Source: Poecilobothrus nobilitatus (taxonomy: Eukaryota > Arthropoda > Insecta > Diptera > Dolichopodidae). From it: a DNA stretch of 64,000 bases. Numbering within the stretch: position 1 is the first letter of the stretch; each line of letters starts with the position of its first letter. Made by a program: the position numbers and the translations under genes. The stretch is taken from positions 111,253,321 through 111,317,320 of the forward strand of contig OX352772.1 of NCBI GenBank assembly GCA_947095535.1, given 5' to 3'. Shown in pieces: positions 21,543 through 32,349 of the stretch. The notes under the pieces are model-generated. The model ran no database searches, was not told the DNA's origin, and was given only the letters and a program-made list of their open reading frames with translations.

Positions 21543-24423
21543 CGAACGGATAAATGTAGATCATTATATAAAAATCAATTACTATACCGAGGTGAACTTT
21601 TCTCAAATAAATTTCAAGTACATTAATAACTTGAATATCATATATTTGAATATACAAAGTATACGACAGAAATTACATGATATAGAACAATTAATAGATT
21701 CTTACAAATGTAAGTTGCACATAATTGTTTTAACTGAAATCTGGTTAAATGAGAATGAAAATAAATTTTTTAATCTCCCTGAATATAATTGCTATTTTTC
21801 AAATCGGGAAGACTCTTATGGTGGTGTTGCAATATACATACACAACAGTATTGATAGCTCTTTGGCTTTTCAAGAAGAATATGGCAAATCCAACATTCTA
21901 ATCGTAAAATGATTGAAAGACAACATGAATATAATAGGAATATATAGATCACACGAAACAAAAAGAGTAGATTTTATAGAAAAACTTAATCAAATTACGC
22001 TTCTATTTAACAATTCAATAATATTAGGTGACTTTAATATCAATTTACTGGAAGAAAATAATATACACGTAAAAAATTACATTACTACTCTCCTTTGTAA
22101 CGAATTTACAATATGTAATCGTAAATCAGAGAGATATGCAACCAGAAAAGGAATAACATCTAATAATGTTATAGATCATTTGATAACAGATTTATGTAAA
22201 TACGAATATTTCTTTCATGTCTTGGATACATATCTTTCAGATCACCAATTACTTCTAGTTAGTCTAAACAAAAAACCGAGCCAAAAACCTCAAACCAATG
22301 TTAAAACAATTTTAAACTATGAAAATATAGCTAGACATTCAATTTGGTCAAAACTTAATTCTTATTCTAATTTTGATGAAATCGTTTCTGATTTAAGCTC
22401 TATGATTCTGCAAAATACACAGAAAATTCCATTGAGTAATAAAAAAGCAAAATGTTGTTGCATGACCAATGATATTATAAATAAAATTAAAATTCGAGAT
22501 TCGTATTTTAAATACAAAAAAAAATATCCGCATGACTCACATATTACCGGATTATATAACAAAAGTAAAATTGAAGTCAAACGAATGATTACACAAGCCA
22601 AAAAAACATTTTATTCGGATGAGATTACTCGGAATCCAAACGATAATAAACGGTTATGGAAATTATATAAAAAAGTTTTGTACAATAATGATGATTTGAG
22701 TTCCAATTCGCAAATAAAATCTCTTTCTTATAATAATAGTGAATAGTTATATAATAAATATAACTTTCTTATAATATAATCAATAATGAACTTGAAATCG
22801 CTGAAATTGTAAATAATTATTTTATTAATGTAACACAAGAACTCAACATTGATAATTCACAACTAGATCAAATCTACCTCAATAACTTTCAATACAATCT
22901 ATATGAAAACTTTAACTTATATCAAACTAATAATCAAGAAATTATTGAAACAATTTCGAAACTAAAACCTAATGCCGCGACTGGATTTGATAATATTTCC
23001 ACAAAATTTATTAAAAATTTCGAACTTCAATTAACTCCTATCATAGTAAAATTTATCAATCACGCTTTTCAAACATCTGTTTTTCCACAATCGCTCAAAA
23101 CGGCAATTGTGACTCCAATCTTCAAAAGTGGAAAAGCCGAATTATGTTCCAATTATCGTCCAATTTCAGTTTTATCGTCTTTTTCTAAAATTTTTGAAAT
23201 AATAATTAAAAACAGACTCCAAATTTTCTTATATAACAATCCAATTTTAAGTAAGGAACAATATGGCTTTGAGAAAAACTCAAATACAACTGCTTCGTGT
23301 GTTAATCTAACTGATTTTATTTCAAGAGGAATAGATTCTAAAAAAATTGTTGCTTGTGTATTCCTTGATCTGCAAAAAGCCTTTCATTGTGTGGATCGTG
23401 AAATTTTACTCTTAAAACTATCAAAGTTAAATTTAAACAATCACCAATTAATTTTTTTTAAATCTTACCTTTCCAACAGACAACAGGTTGTTAAAATAAA
23501 TTGTGTGCAAAGTCAAGCGAAAGTTATTTCTAAAGGTATTCCACAAGGATCCATATTAGGTCCTGATCTTTTTAAAGTCTATATCAATGATATCTGCCTT
23601 CTGAGTTTAAAAGGAATTCTTCAACTCTAGGCAGATGATGCTGTGCTTAAATACAGTGAACAAAATCAGGATGACCTAAAAAACTCAATAACCGAAGATT
23701 TAGGAAAAATTAAAATTTGGCTTGAGAAAAATCGTCTACTTTTGAATGTTAAAAAGACTAAAATAATTCTATTTGGTAATAACAAAATCTCTAATTTCAC
23801 AATATCTTATAATAACATCAATATCGAGGTCGTAAGTTCATTTAATTACTTAGGTCTAATAATTGATAATAAGCTAAAATGGACTGACCATATTGAGTAT
23901 ATCATAAAAAAAATTAGTCCATATATCTTCATCTTAAAACGGATGCGAAACTACTTTTCAAATAGTGCTTTAGATACAATTTATACATCATATATTATGT
24001 CACATTTAGCTTATTTAAATCCTGTATGGAGTAGTGCGCCTATGTTTATGATGAATAAATTAGATATATTAAATAAGAAAGCAATTAAAGAGATACCCTT
24101 TGCTTCATCCAACTCATATGTTATACTCAGAAAAGTATCTAAGCCTTACAAATATATGTAAACGGGAAACGTATATTCTAAGTTTTAAAATTATTAATGA
24201 TCTAATGAAACACAATTTTAATTTAAATAGAGTAATTGATGTATATAATCATAATACCAGGAACAAATCCAATTTCCATCTTTCACTTTTCAGAACAGAT
24301 AAACAAAGAAACAATTGTTTATATAATAGTTTAAAGGCTTTTAATGAGTTACCAAGCGAGCTAAAATCAATAACAATTTTGAGTATTTTCAAAAAAGAAA
24401 TAAAAAAATTTTATATTACTTAA
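21529..24423 (+). pseudogene. LINE-B ORF2 endonuclease-reverse transcriptase, decayed
   Basis: It starts ATGGTGGATTTTAAC. Endonuclease motifs are NIQSIRQK, VLTEIWLN (catalytic E), LGDFNINL (about 22025) and LSDHQLLLVS (about 22240). RT motifs are NAATGFDNIST, YRPISVLSSFSKIFEII, VFLDLQKAFHCVDREIL (the second conserved D reads H), IPQGSILGPDLFKVYIND and a TAG stop in place of the aromatic residue of the xADD motif (23628-23630). The thumb follows (FNYLGLIIDNKLKW). Breaks are a TGA at 21910, a frameshift at about 22750, the TAG at 23628 and a frameshift near 24160. The 3' end is YNSLKAFNELPSELKS. Confidence 0.8.
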
Positions 24424-24950
24424 CAACTAAAAACAAACTACTATTAACCATCTAACCATTTTTTTTTTGTTTTTTTGAGTAGATACTTGTGCAGAAAACT
24501 TTGTTTTTTAAATTTTGAAAACCAGATACACGGCAAGATTAAAACTAAATATGATTAAAACTCAAATTGAAAAGAAAATAAAATGTAAATTGATAATGTA
24601 AATGTAATGTGTAAATATTGATAACGCTTAAATTTTTCCATTGTATATATTTATTTAATTTGTAATTTGTTTCTTTAATTTATAGTTTGTTTTTTTTTTT
24701 TTTAAATTTATAATTTAATTTTTTGTGTTTAATTTCTTTATATAAAAAAAAAAAATAAAAAAAAAAAAAAATAAAAAAAAACCAAAAATACTTTGTGTAA
24801 CTTTAATAACTTTAATCAATTATTAATTATATGGCCATACAGCTTTTGCTAAGGCCTTAAACATTTTAATCAATGAAAAAAAAAAAAAATTTATTAATAC
24901 TTTTAAATTATACAACTGAATTAACTAATAATAAAGAAAAAAAAAAAAAA
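24424..24950 (+). other. LINE-B 3' UTR and A-rich tail
   Basis: Very T/A-rich, with A runs at 24746-24780, 24880-24892 and 24936-24952. No coding signal. The last A run abuts the resumed Polinton TIR. Confidence 0.6.
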
Positions 24951-25719
24951 AAAGTGTATCTTTAAGGAATGCGTGTTTTTTTTTGTGTTGGTTAACTAGT
25001 TTTATTATAGGAAGAAATACAAAATAACAATTAGCATCTTCGTCTTTTTTTTTTAGCAGAATATCTGGTTTAGATTACTATGTAGTATTTTAAAAAGGTA
25101 GAAAATGAAAGAGACAAGAAAAGTTGAATGCAAATAGATTGGTATAGTATAGTATAGTAAGAACGTATAATATTAATCTACATATATATGTTGCATATAA
25201 AAAGGTTAAAAAGAAATTCAAAATAGAAATTAGCGTCCACATGTACCTTTTGCTTTTTTTCGTTTGATTAAATCTGGTATTGTTTACAATATTTGTATAT
25301 TATTTAAAAGATAGAAAAAAAGGTAAAAGAATAAATTGAATTATCAAGATAAATTTATTAAGAATATATTGCATTTTTAAATTTCTGAATACCTGGCTTG
25401 TTTTAAATTTCTGTATAGGATGGCTTGTATGTTATAAAATAAGGTCAAAACAAAAAGGAAAATCAAAAGGGTATTAATTTCTATGTAGAAAATTCTAAAA
25501 TAGAAACTATGTAATCAGAAGATTTAAATTGAAATTTGTAATTATGTCATACAGATGGTAGACAAATTACGTTTTCGTTATGTATTAAGTTGAGTATGCT
25601 TATTTTTTCTAATTTTCATTTTAAAAATAAATTTCTCGTTTTACTTTTTTTGTTCTAATTAGGTGATACGAAATATAATAGTACATTGCCTACTTATATT
25701 GAATCATCTATTCTAATTT
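24951..25719 (+). repeat. Polinton left TIR, inner part
   Basis: Reverse complement of about 39240-39951 in the right TIR. It includes a TATAG pentamer run (about 25143-25160) and ATTACGTTTTCGTTATGTAT. Relative to this copy the right TIR lacks about 40 bp near 39850 (the segment around AGCAGAATATCTGGTTTAG). Confidence 0.9.
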
Positions 25720-25950
25720 TTTTTTTGTGTTGGTTAACTAGTTTTACTAAAGGAAGAAATACAAAATAACAATTAGCATCTTCGTTTTTTTTTTAGCAGA
25801 ATATCTGTTTAGATTACTATGTAGTATTTTAGAAAAAGAAAGAGGCATGAAAAGTTGAATGCAAATAGATTGATATAGTATAGTAAGAACGTAGAATATA
25901 TATCTACATATATATGTTGCATATAAAAAGTTTAAAAAGAAATTCAAACT
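25720..25950 (+). repeat. Direct repeat of the inner TIR segment
   Basis: GTGTTGGTTAACTAGTTTTA to ATGTTGCATATAAAAAG repeats 24983-25222 with about 10 percent difference. It lies just inside the left TIR. No matching extra copy is seen inside the right TIR. Confidence 0.8.
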
Positions 25951-25999
25951 TTATTAACTATAATGTACAAAATATAAAGTGCATTTTATTTTTAGAGTA

Positions 26000-26227
26000 T
26001 TACAAAAATCTCTTTTTAAATATGTTTTTACGATGACTACTACTTAAAATTGTAGATATGATGGGTTCAATGATCTTTATTCGCCTTTGAAATCTCATTC
26101 TATCAATTGCATATTGTTGCCAATGATTTTTCCTAGAAGAATTGTAAGCAAAGCTCCATACATACATAACTTTAATTTGTAAAGTTGAATTATATCGTAC
26201 TATTTTAGTTGGATTATTTAATTCCAT
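26000..26227 (-). CDS. Small basic hypothetical Polinton protein
   Basis: A 75-codon frame with a true ATG at 26227, starting MELNNPTKIVRYNSTLQIKV. It is strongly basic in its second half (RMRFQRRIKIIEP, SSSHRKNIFKKRFL). It lies between the left TIR and the mariner, on the same strand as the gene at 27590-28069, so in the parent Polinton these two would be adjacent. I recognise no family. A small DNA-binding protein would fit the charge, but that is inference. It is unbroken, though short enough that chance is possible. Confidence 0.4.
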   Translation of the reverse strand: MELNNPTKIVRYNSTLQIKVMYVWSFAYNSSRKNHWQQYAIDRMRFQRRIKIIEPIISTILSSSHRKNIFKKRFL

Positions 26228-26313
26228 ATGATCTATGTTACAATATGTATTTATGTTACAAATAAAAATTATTTTTTTGTTTTTTATTTTAACACGTTTT
26301 CTTTAAGTAAGTA

Positions 26314-27586
26314 TAGGGTGTTCAAAATTGAGGTATCATTTTGATTTTGCCGCCACTTTTTTTCTACCTGGAATTTTTATACGAGGTTTCTTTAGGTATA
26401 TTCAAAATACATTCCGGTTAGTTAATATGGAACGTTACACGAAGGAACAACGTGTTTTGTTATTACAACATTTTTTGAAAATGGTAAAAGTTTTCAAGAT
26501 GTAATTAGGAAATTTCGAACAAAATTTGGTAGAGAAAATGCTCCAACAAATCGTGCCATCAAGCTGATGGTTGATAAATTTCTAGAAACTGGATCTGTTC
26601 TTGATAACAGAGGCAACATTTATCAACGTAGTGGCCATTCAACCGAGAATGTAGCAGCTGTGAGGAGAAGTGTTGAAGAAGATTCAAAAACTTCCATTCG
26701 TCATCGTTCGCAGCAATTAAACATCAAACCATCCACATTATTCAACATTTTGCATCCTGATCTCCATTTAAAGGCTTATAAGAGCCAGCTGACACAAGAA
26801 TTAAAACCAACTGACCATGGATTACGTCGGCAATTCGTTTCTTGGGCAATCGAAAAACAAGAAAATGAGAATTTTTTTAACAAAATAATCTTCACCGACG
26901 AAGCTCATTTCCAGCTCAATGGCCACGTCAATAAACAGAATTGCCGCATTTGGGGTGAAGAGAATCCATGGGTTATCTTAGAGCAACCAGTACATCCAGA
27001 AAAAGTTACGGTTTGGTGTGGTTTGTGGTCAGGAGGAATCATCGGACCATATTTTTTTGAAAACGCAAATGGAAATGCGATTACGGTCAATGGAAATCGC
27101 TACAGGGAGATGATCCGAAGCTTTTTGTGGCGGGAAATTGATGATTTGGACGTAGAGAATATGTGGTTTCAACAGGACGGTGCCACTTGCCACAAAGCAA
27201 GAGAAACAATGCATCTTTTGAAAGAAAAGTTCGAAGATCGCATTATTTCTCGTAGAGGACGAGTGATGTGGCCACCAAGATCGTGCAATTTGACACCGTT
27301 GGATTTTTTTTTATGCGATAATCCCACAACAATTCAAGAGCTTAAAAACAACATTATCGAGCACATTTCAACCATTGAGAACAGTTTATTGAACAACGTG
27401 ATTCAGAATTTTGGTAAAAGATTGGAAGCCTGCCGAAGTAGTAGAGGGGGCCACTTGGCCGACATAAATTTTCATTATTAACCGGAACCTATTTGTAATA
27501 AATTAAAATAAAAATATATTTAATATTTCAAAAAAAAAGTCTTTTTTTATTAAAATTAAAATGATACCTCAATTTTGAACACCCTA
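26314..27586 (+). mobile_element. Tc1/mariner-superfamily element
   Basis: Terminal inverted repeats are TAGGGTGTTCAAAATTGAGG (26314) and the complement at 27560-27586, flanked by TA (26312-26313 and 27587-27588). It is 1,273 bp with one transposase gene. It lies in the Polinton, between its two leftmost minus-strand genes. Confidence 0.92.
26427..27481 (+). pseudogene. Mariner-type transposase, inactivated
   Basis: The N-terminal helix-turn-helix region starts at ATG 26427 (MERYTKEQR) but is frameshifted near 26475. The frame is then open from 26567 to TAA at 27479-27481. Catalytic blocks are IIFTDEAHFQLNG (first D), MWFQQDGATCHKARE (second D) and WPPRSCNLTPLDFF (third site). In this last block I expect D from related elements but see N. 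Immediately after, FFLCDNPTTIQEL lacks the usual glycine/aromatic segment, which suggests a short in-frame deletion of about 25 bp. The protein would bind the TIRs and cut at TA. Frameshift, third-site change and deletion make it non-functional. Confidence 0.88.
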
Positions 27587-27589
27587 TAC

Positions 27590-28069
27590 ATATAGATATT
27601 AAAACTATTTTTAATTGCACATCTTAAACTTGAACTTACATTATGTGTTGGAATAGGACACATAGATTTAAAATGTTCAATTTTTAACAATGATGGCATT
27701 GTATTGGTTAAATCATTTATTTTAGTACTTTCTATGTATTTTTCAAGAAAATTTTTTTTCTGCTTTCCTTTAACGTAAATTATATCAGCTGATTGTAAAT
27801 AGTACTTAAGTATATCCCTCAAACATAAGTATTCTACTGTACCACTATTCCATTTTAATCCATTTATTTTATTTTCAGAATATTGAATACTGTATTTTGT
27901 TTCATGATTAAGTTCTTCTTCGGGGTTCTTCTTTAAAACGCCTTATAAAATGATATACAATTGGAATCAAACTCCCCTTTTTAAGAATAGCCAATTCCTT
28001 TATAAAATATTGCTTTTCATTTCCTTGTACAAATTGTAAGTCAACAATGAAAATTTGTTGGTTATCCAT
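27590..28069 (-). pseudogene. Unrecognised Polinton-associated protein, frameshifted
   Basis: It starts at ATG 28069: MDNQQIFIVDLQFVQGNEKQ, then FIKELAILKKGSLIPIVYHF. A frameshift near 27935 follows, then SADIIYVKGKQKKNFLEKYI, CPIPTHN and RCAIKNSFNIY to about 27600. The D near the N-terminus and the YVKG.EKK-type block resemble a protein family common in insect mobile elements, and the fold could be exonuclease-like, but I cannot name it securely. It is divergent from the ATPase gene (122 bp between starts). The mariner has inserted at or just beyond its 3' end. The original stop is unclear. Confidence 0.5.
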
Positions 28070-28190
28070 TATGAATGTTGATGAATGAATAACCTTTTGA
28101 GTGAATGAAGCGGGACTTTATATTCTCTTTCTGAGTGTACATTTTGGTATAAATATAGGTTTGCTATCATGAATAATTAATTATTTAATA

Positions 28191-28846
28191 ATGTTTTTTC
28201 ACCCATTTACAATGATGGTGGCTGGGCCAACTTGTTGTGGAAAAACTACTTTTATTCATAATCTAATAAAATTAAAAAATTAAATCATACATCCGCAAAT
28301 CTATAAAATTATTTGGTGTAACCCAGATAAAAATGCAGTACCGAATGATATAACAGATCTTGAGTATAGCACCAGTATTCCTGATTTTAGTGATAATAGA
28401 AACTCTGTATTAATTGTGATAGATGATATGATGTTAAATTCTTATGATAGACATGTCTGCGAACATAAATTTTCACAAGATATTTTTAAATATTTATTTA
28501 TTTAAAATCGCATCATAAATTTTCCAGAGATATTTCACTGAATTGCAAATACATAATTCTTTTTAAGAATCCTAGAGATAAATCACAGATATTACCATTA
28601 GCCCGTCAAATATATCCGAATCAGGTCAAGAAATTTGAGAAAGTATATAATGAAGTAACATCTAAGCCATATGGTTATATATTAATAGATCTTACTCAAG
28701 AAGTTATTGATTTATTTAGATTGAGAAGTGACATTTTCGAGCAAGATTTGTGTTATTGTACAACAAATCAGTTGGAACAATATGCAAAAGAATATGAAAT
28801 GATTGAAAATCAACCGACATATATTGCACCTGTTCAAAAATTCTAA
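28191..28846 (+). pseudogene. Polinton packaging-type ATPase (FtsK/HerA-like), decayed
   Basis: It starts ATG 28191 (MFFHPFTMMVAGPTCCGKTT), giving Walker A GPTCCGKT very close to the N-terminus. Walker B VLIVIDDMM is at about 28410-28440. The C-terminal part, after frame changes, reads KNPRDKSQILPLARQIYPNQ and DLTQEVIDLFRLRSDIFEQD, ending at TAA near 28846. In Polintons this ATPase is expected to drive genome packaging into capsids. At least one stop (after LIKLKN, about 28281) and frameshifts near 28500 disable it. It heads a compact plus-strand gene run that continues to the capsid and protease genes. Confidence 0.8.
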
Positions 28847-29117
28847 ACCGAAATTCCAAAGAGTTATTATAAAACATTGTGAACCAGATGTAATTAAAAC
28901 AATTTGTGAAATATCGTTAAATATTTTAAATGGTAACTGTAAGTTGAATAAAAAAACAAAAAATCAATTAAAAAGATATAAAAGGGAGTTAAGATCACTC
29001 ATTTGTTATAAAAAATCAATAAATAATAAACGAAAAATTATTGTTGAAAAAGTAGGATTTTTACCTACTCTTCTTGGTGCAGTTGTTTCAGGGTTGATTG
29101 GAAATCTTATAAAATGA
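28803..29117 (+). CDS. Small basic Polinton protein with hydrophobic C-terminus
   Basis: Open for about 100 codons: KPKFQRVIIKHCEPDVIKTI, LNILNGNCKLNKKTKNQLKR and a C-terminus KVGFLPTLLGAVVSGLIGNL. Similar small basic proteins with a 'GFLPxLLG' hydrophobic tail sit beside capsid genes in Polintons and related elements, and a core or membrane-active structural role is plausible but unproven. There is no in-frame ATG; the frame opens at TTG 28803 right after a TGA, so the start is lost or lies elsewhere. It overlaps the ATPase end, and its stop overlaps the next ATG (29114) by 4 bp, typical of a compact operon-like run. Confidence 0.5.
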   Translation: MKINRHILHLFKNSKPKFQRVIIKHCEPDVIKTICEISLNILNGNCKLNKKTKNQLKRYKRELRSLICYKKSINNKRKIIVEKVGFLPTLLGAVVSGLIGNLIK

Positions 29118-29788
29118 ATAATTCATCATTTAATAAAATGATAATTCTCAAACCGGAAATATATGAAAAACTTAAACAAACTTCTAATCTTGAAATTAAT
29201 CAGTTGGATAAAAATATAAAAAAAATTATGTTAAATAAGCATTTGACTGATATCCAGAAATAGTATTTTTTACGCCAAACCTTGTTTAAAAAACAACATC
29301 AGAGCAGAACTCTTCCACAAAACAGAGAAAAAGGAAAAACGATACTAATGGAATCAAAAAGTACTCAAACACGTGTAAAATCATTACTTAAAAATGCAAA
29401 GGTACAATCAGATTCTGTTAAATATAGAGACATTAAAATGCAATTCCCTGAGGAAGAAATATATGAGGATACCCCTGATAATGTGTTTGAAGACGAAGAA
29501 AATGAAGAAAATGTTTTATCAAAAGCAATGTCTGCTGCAACAGCGGGGGAACGGTTAAGAAAACGAAAATCAATTAGGAGTAAAAATGTTCAAATATTTG
29601 AAACAGATACTTGTGATATAATAACAGTTCCATTAGATAGTCCAAGTCCACCAACGAAAAAGGAAAAAACTATAAATAGATCTCCAAAACGTTTATTGCG
29701 ATCAGCGAAAGCAGGTGATATTCAAACACAACTTAATTTTCCAATTCATAAAAATAAATCTACAAGTTCATGGACAACGTACAAGTAA
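29114..29788 (+). pseudogene. Hypothetical Polinton protein upstream of capsid gene
   Basis: ATG 29114 gives MNNSSFNKMIILKPEIYEKL and runs to a TAG at 29261-29263. The same frame then stays open to 29788, about 225 codons in all. The second part has an acidic stretch (EDTPDNVFEDEENEEN), then basic and proline-rich stretches (SPSPPTKKEKTINRSPKRLL). The last 19 bp overlap the next gene. I do not recognise a domain. The position before the capsid gene suggests a virion-associated or scaffold role, which is inference only. Confidence 0.5.
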
Positions 29789-30911
29789 ATGATGAATTTT
29801 ACGTCACATTACTCAGTGATTCATCTATGAATTTTTACCCCGAAAACACATTATCAACCCTTACTAATAAAATGGATAAATATATGATCGATTCTAATTG
29901 GAAAGTTGGTGTATCTGAAATATATGCTAATGATTTTATTCCAAATGTCTATGGTGAGGAATGGGAAAAAAGTACTCAAATATATATCACTGGTATGCAG
30001 ACAAACCGTATTGGTGTTGGGACTACTTATATACCATATAGTAACGATCAAATGATATGCGATTAGAAGGTTCTGTTACTTCCTACTTTAATTCAAAATA
30101 TTCGACCATTATTAGGATTTTCAAGAAAAGAAGTTTTACGTCAACTAATTTGGGGTATTTTTAACTTTATAAATGACGATACAAACTATGTAATACCAAA
30201 CAAAGCTGAGGAGTTTCCAAAAACTTTATTATACACTACTATCTGTTTAAGTAAGCCAAAAGTTAATATCAAATTAAGAACAAATTTCACTTACAGCTTA
30301 GATGGACTTTTAAAAACATGTTTTAATCAAGCTTTCGTAAAATTAACTGACCCTAAAAAATATAAACCTCGTGTAATTGAAGTTTTTAAATTGTTTATTG
30401 ATAGCATGAATTTAATTCCTGTAGAGAAACCAGATATGTTTTTTATATACACTGATATTATTGAACCACAAAATATAGATGGTAAAAATGTAAGATGTTT
30501 AAGAACTGTTAATATAGAAAATGCTTTTATTAACACAGTAAAAGAATTTAACATAATTCAATATTGTAATGTTGAAAAATCATTTGATAGTATTTCAACC
30601 AGTTTTACGGAAGAAAATAACTGTTATACACGTGCATATCATACGCTATTTTCTGGTACAGGCATATATCATAATGATAAAGGTCATCGGATAACAAAAT
30701 CTATGTTTAGTAATGGATTCTTTATATTAGCTTTTGATTTAACTCCAGATGCATCAGGAAATGAAGTGTGTCATGGATTACTTAAACGATTACTTAGTCC
30801 GAAGCAAGGCTATCAAAACCGCTTCCATCAACTCTATCTGCTATAGTTTATGGAGAATTTGATGCAAGTTTACAAATTGATAAAAATCGAAATGTGTTCA
30901 CAAATCTATAA
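29770..30911 (+). pseudogene. Polinton capsid-type protein (F54H12.2-like family)
   Basis: It starts ATG 29770 (MDNVQVNDEFYVTLLSDSSM), then NKMDKYMIDSNWKVGVSEIY. The middle contains SGTGIYHNDKGHRITKSMFS and GFFILAFDLTPDASGNEVCH, and the end, in a shifted frame, IVYGEFDASLQIDKNRNV before TAA at 30909. These blocks match what I know of the F54H12.2-like proteins encoded by Polintons and considered jelly-roll capsid components. I am not sure whether this is the major or minor capsid protein. Breaks are a TAG at 30064-30066 and a frameshift near 30790. Length is about 380 codons. Confidence 0.65.
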
Positions 30912-30986
30912 GTAGATTACTTATTAACCTGTGCACTTGTAGATGTAACATTTTGTTGTGATGTTAAAACAACTTATTCGCGAAAG

Positions 30987-31252
30987 ATATTTGCTTACTT
31001 GGAATTAAAGAACCTTGTAAAAAATTAATAAAAGAGTTTACATACAAATTTCCAACAAAAGAACTTTTAAATTATCATCTTGAAAATTATACTTTTGGAA
31101 CTATTCACAATAATAAAATAAATAACGATCTTAGACAGATATTGGAGAAATTTGATATTATTATAACAAATGAAAAAATAAAAAAAGATTTCTTAATAAA
31201 TTACACTAACGAAATAAGTAAAGTCTATGATTTAAGTAAATTTGATTCATAA
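30987..31252 (+). pseudogene. Hypothetical frame just upstream of protease
   Basis: An open frame without ATG: DICLLGIKEPCKKLIKEFTY, KELLNYHLENYTFGTIHNNK, LRQILEKFDIIITNEKIKK, ending at TAA 31250-31252. About 88 codons are visible and the start is not found. The product is unrecognised. Its stop overlaps the presumed protease start by 3 bp, suggesting translational coupling in the parent element. Confidence 0.4.
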
Positions 31253-31704
31253 ATACTTTAGAATTAACTAATATATTAAGATGTAACAAATACACAAACA
31301 AATTTTTGAAAGGAGTTTTTGCTTTGGATAAATTACCTAATATAGTTGAAAGGCCAACATTCATGATTGTAAACACTGATAAAGCCAAAGATCCTGGAAC
31401 ACATTGGTTAGTTATTTTTATTCCAAAAGATGATTGTATAGAATATTTTGATTCTTACGGTGGCACACCAGATAAACCAGAAATTCTTAATTATTTAAAA
31501 AACCAATGCATAATATTTAATGATAGACAATTACAAAGTAACTTTTCAGATGTATGTGGACAATATTGTTGTGTTTACGCTTGGTGTAAGTGTAATAATA
31601 TAAGTATGAATAAATCCATAATGATCCATCTAATTTTAAAACTTTATAACAGCATATTTGGGAAAAAGTATATTCAGAGCTGTGTTTCTAAACAAAAAAT
31701 ATAA
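31249..31704 (+). pseudogene. Polinton adenain/Ulp1-like cysteine protease
   Basis: The frame from about 31249 reads NTLELTNILRCNKYTNKFLK, GVFALDKLP, MIVNTDKAKDPGTHWLVIFI (catalytic H about 31404), CIEYFDSYGG (acidic residue) and then LQSNFSDVCGQYCCVYAW (oxyanion Q and nucleophile C). The motif set and about 150-codon length fit the adenovirus-type maturation protease that Polintons encode, which would process capsid precursors. The catalytic part is intact, but the codon at the expected start is ATA (31249-31251), so the gene may have lost its start. The C-terminus has SIFGKKYIQSCVSKQKI. Confidence 0.8.
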
Positions 31705-31781
31705 ATATATATATATCTAAAATATTGCGGTTTTTTAACTCATTTTAAAACAACTGTGAGAGGAATAGTATCATATACAAT

Positions 31782-32303
31782 ATGTTATTGGCCTATACCT
31801 ACTTTTTAAACGAAGCACATACGGTAAAAATCGTTGTTGGTTTTCATACAGAATTAATAGAAGCAACAATTTCATTACACCGCATTGGGAAAAAATTAAT
31901 GTTTATTAATTATGAAGATTGGTTGGAATTTTATCAGCAATATCATCTACATCCTAAAAATAAAGTTTCCTGCTTACAATTTGGTATAAAAGCTGGAAAA
32001 CCACGGTCATTTGTACTAAAAGATGAGGAAATTGATAAATTTCGTAATCTATTTAATTTTATCCACTTAGTAATGGTATACAACAAAAATGCTGAAGGAT
32101 GTGTAAAAGATTACGTAAGAAAATATATTAGAACGTGTGTGGAAAACCAGCAAACTATATTAAAAGATGAAATATACATTCCATTAATCCTATTTAATGT
32201 TCAATCTAATTATTCTAGATTATTTTTTGAGATTCCATTTTTATTAAAAGAATTAATAGATAAATATTTAAATATAAATCAAGAGAATAAAATGTTAGAA
32301 TAA
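31782..32303 (+). CDS. Hypothetical Polinton protein, intact 173 codons
   Basis: It starts ATG 31782 (MLLAYTYFLNEAHTVKIVVG). Visible blocks are HRIGKKLMFINYEDWLEFYQ, CLQFGIKAGKPRSFVLKDEE, and a helical C-terminal half with FLLKELIDKYLNINQENKML. There is no transmembrane segment, no cysteine pattern and no motif known to me. It is one of the few unbroken genes in this Polinton. It lies between the protease and the integrase, with 78 bp to the protease stop and its own A/T-rich leader. I do not recognise the family. Confidence 0.55.
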   Translation: MLLAYTYFLNEAHTVKIVVGFHTELIEATISLHRIGKKLMFINYEDWLEFYQQYHLHPKNKVSCLQFGIKAGKPRSFVLKDEEIDKFRNLFNFIHLVMVYNKNAEGCVKDYVRKYIRTCVENQQTILKDEIYIPLILFNVQSNYSRLFFEIPFLLKELIDKYLNINQENKMLE

Positions 32304-32349
32304 GATTAAACTGTAAAATAAATTTATAATAAAAAATTTTAAATAAACT

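Larger units (their letters stand above)
16970..24950 (+). mobile_element. LINE-B: non-LTR retrotransposon inserted in the Polinton TIR
   Basis: It lies between TIR sequence ending GAACTAGTT (16969) and TIR sequence resuming AAAGTGTATC (24951); the right TIR shows these parts were adjacent. It is 5' truncated inside ORF1, carries a hydrophobic middle ORF and an endonuclease-RT ORF2, and ends in an A-rich tail (A runs to 24952). LINE-C (17240-20134) is inserted in its ORF1. The target duplication cannot be separated from the A tail. Confidence 0.85.

Noticed and set aside
26427..27481. Mariner transposase as an active gene
   Set aside because: N-terminal frameshift, third catalytic residue changed and a likely short deletion after it.
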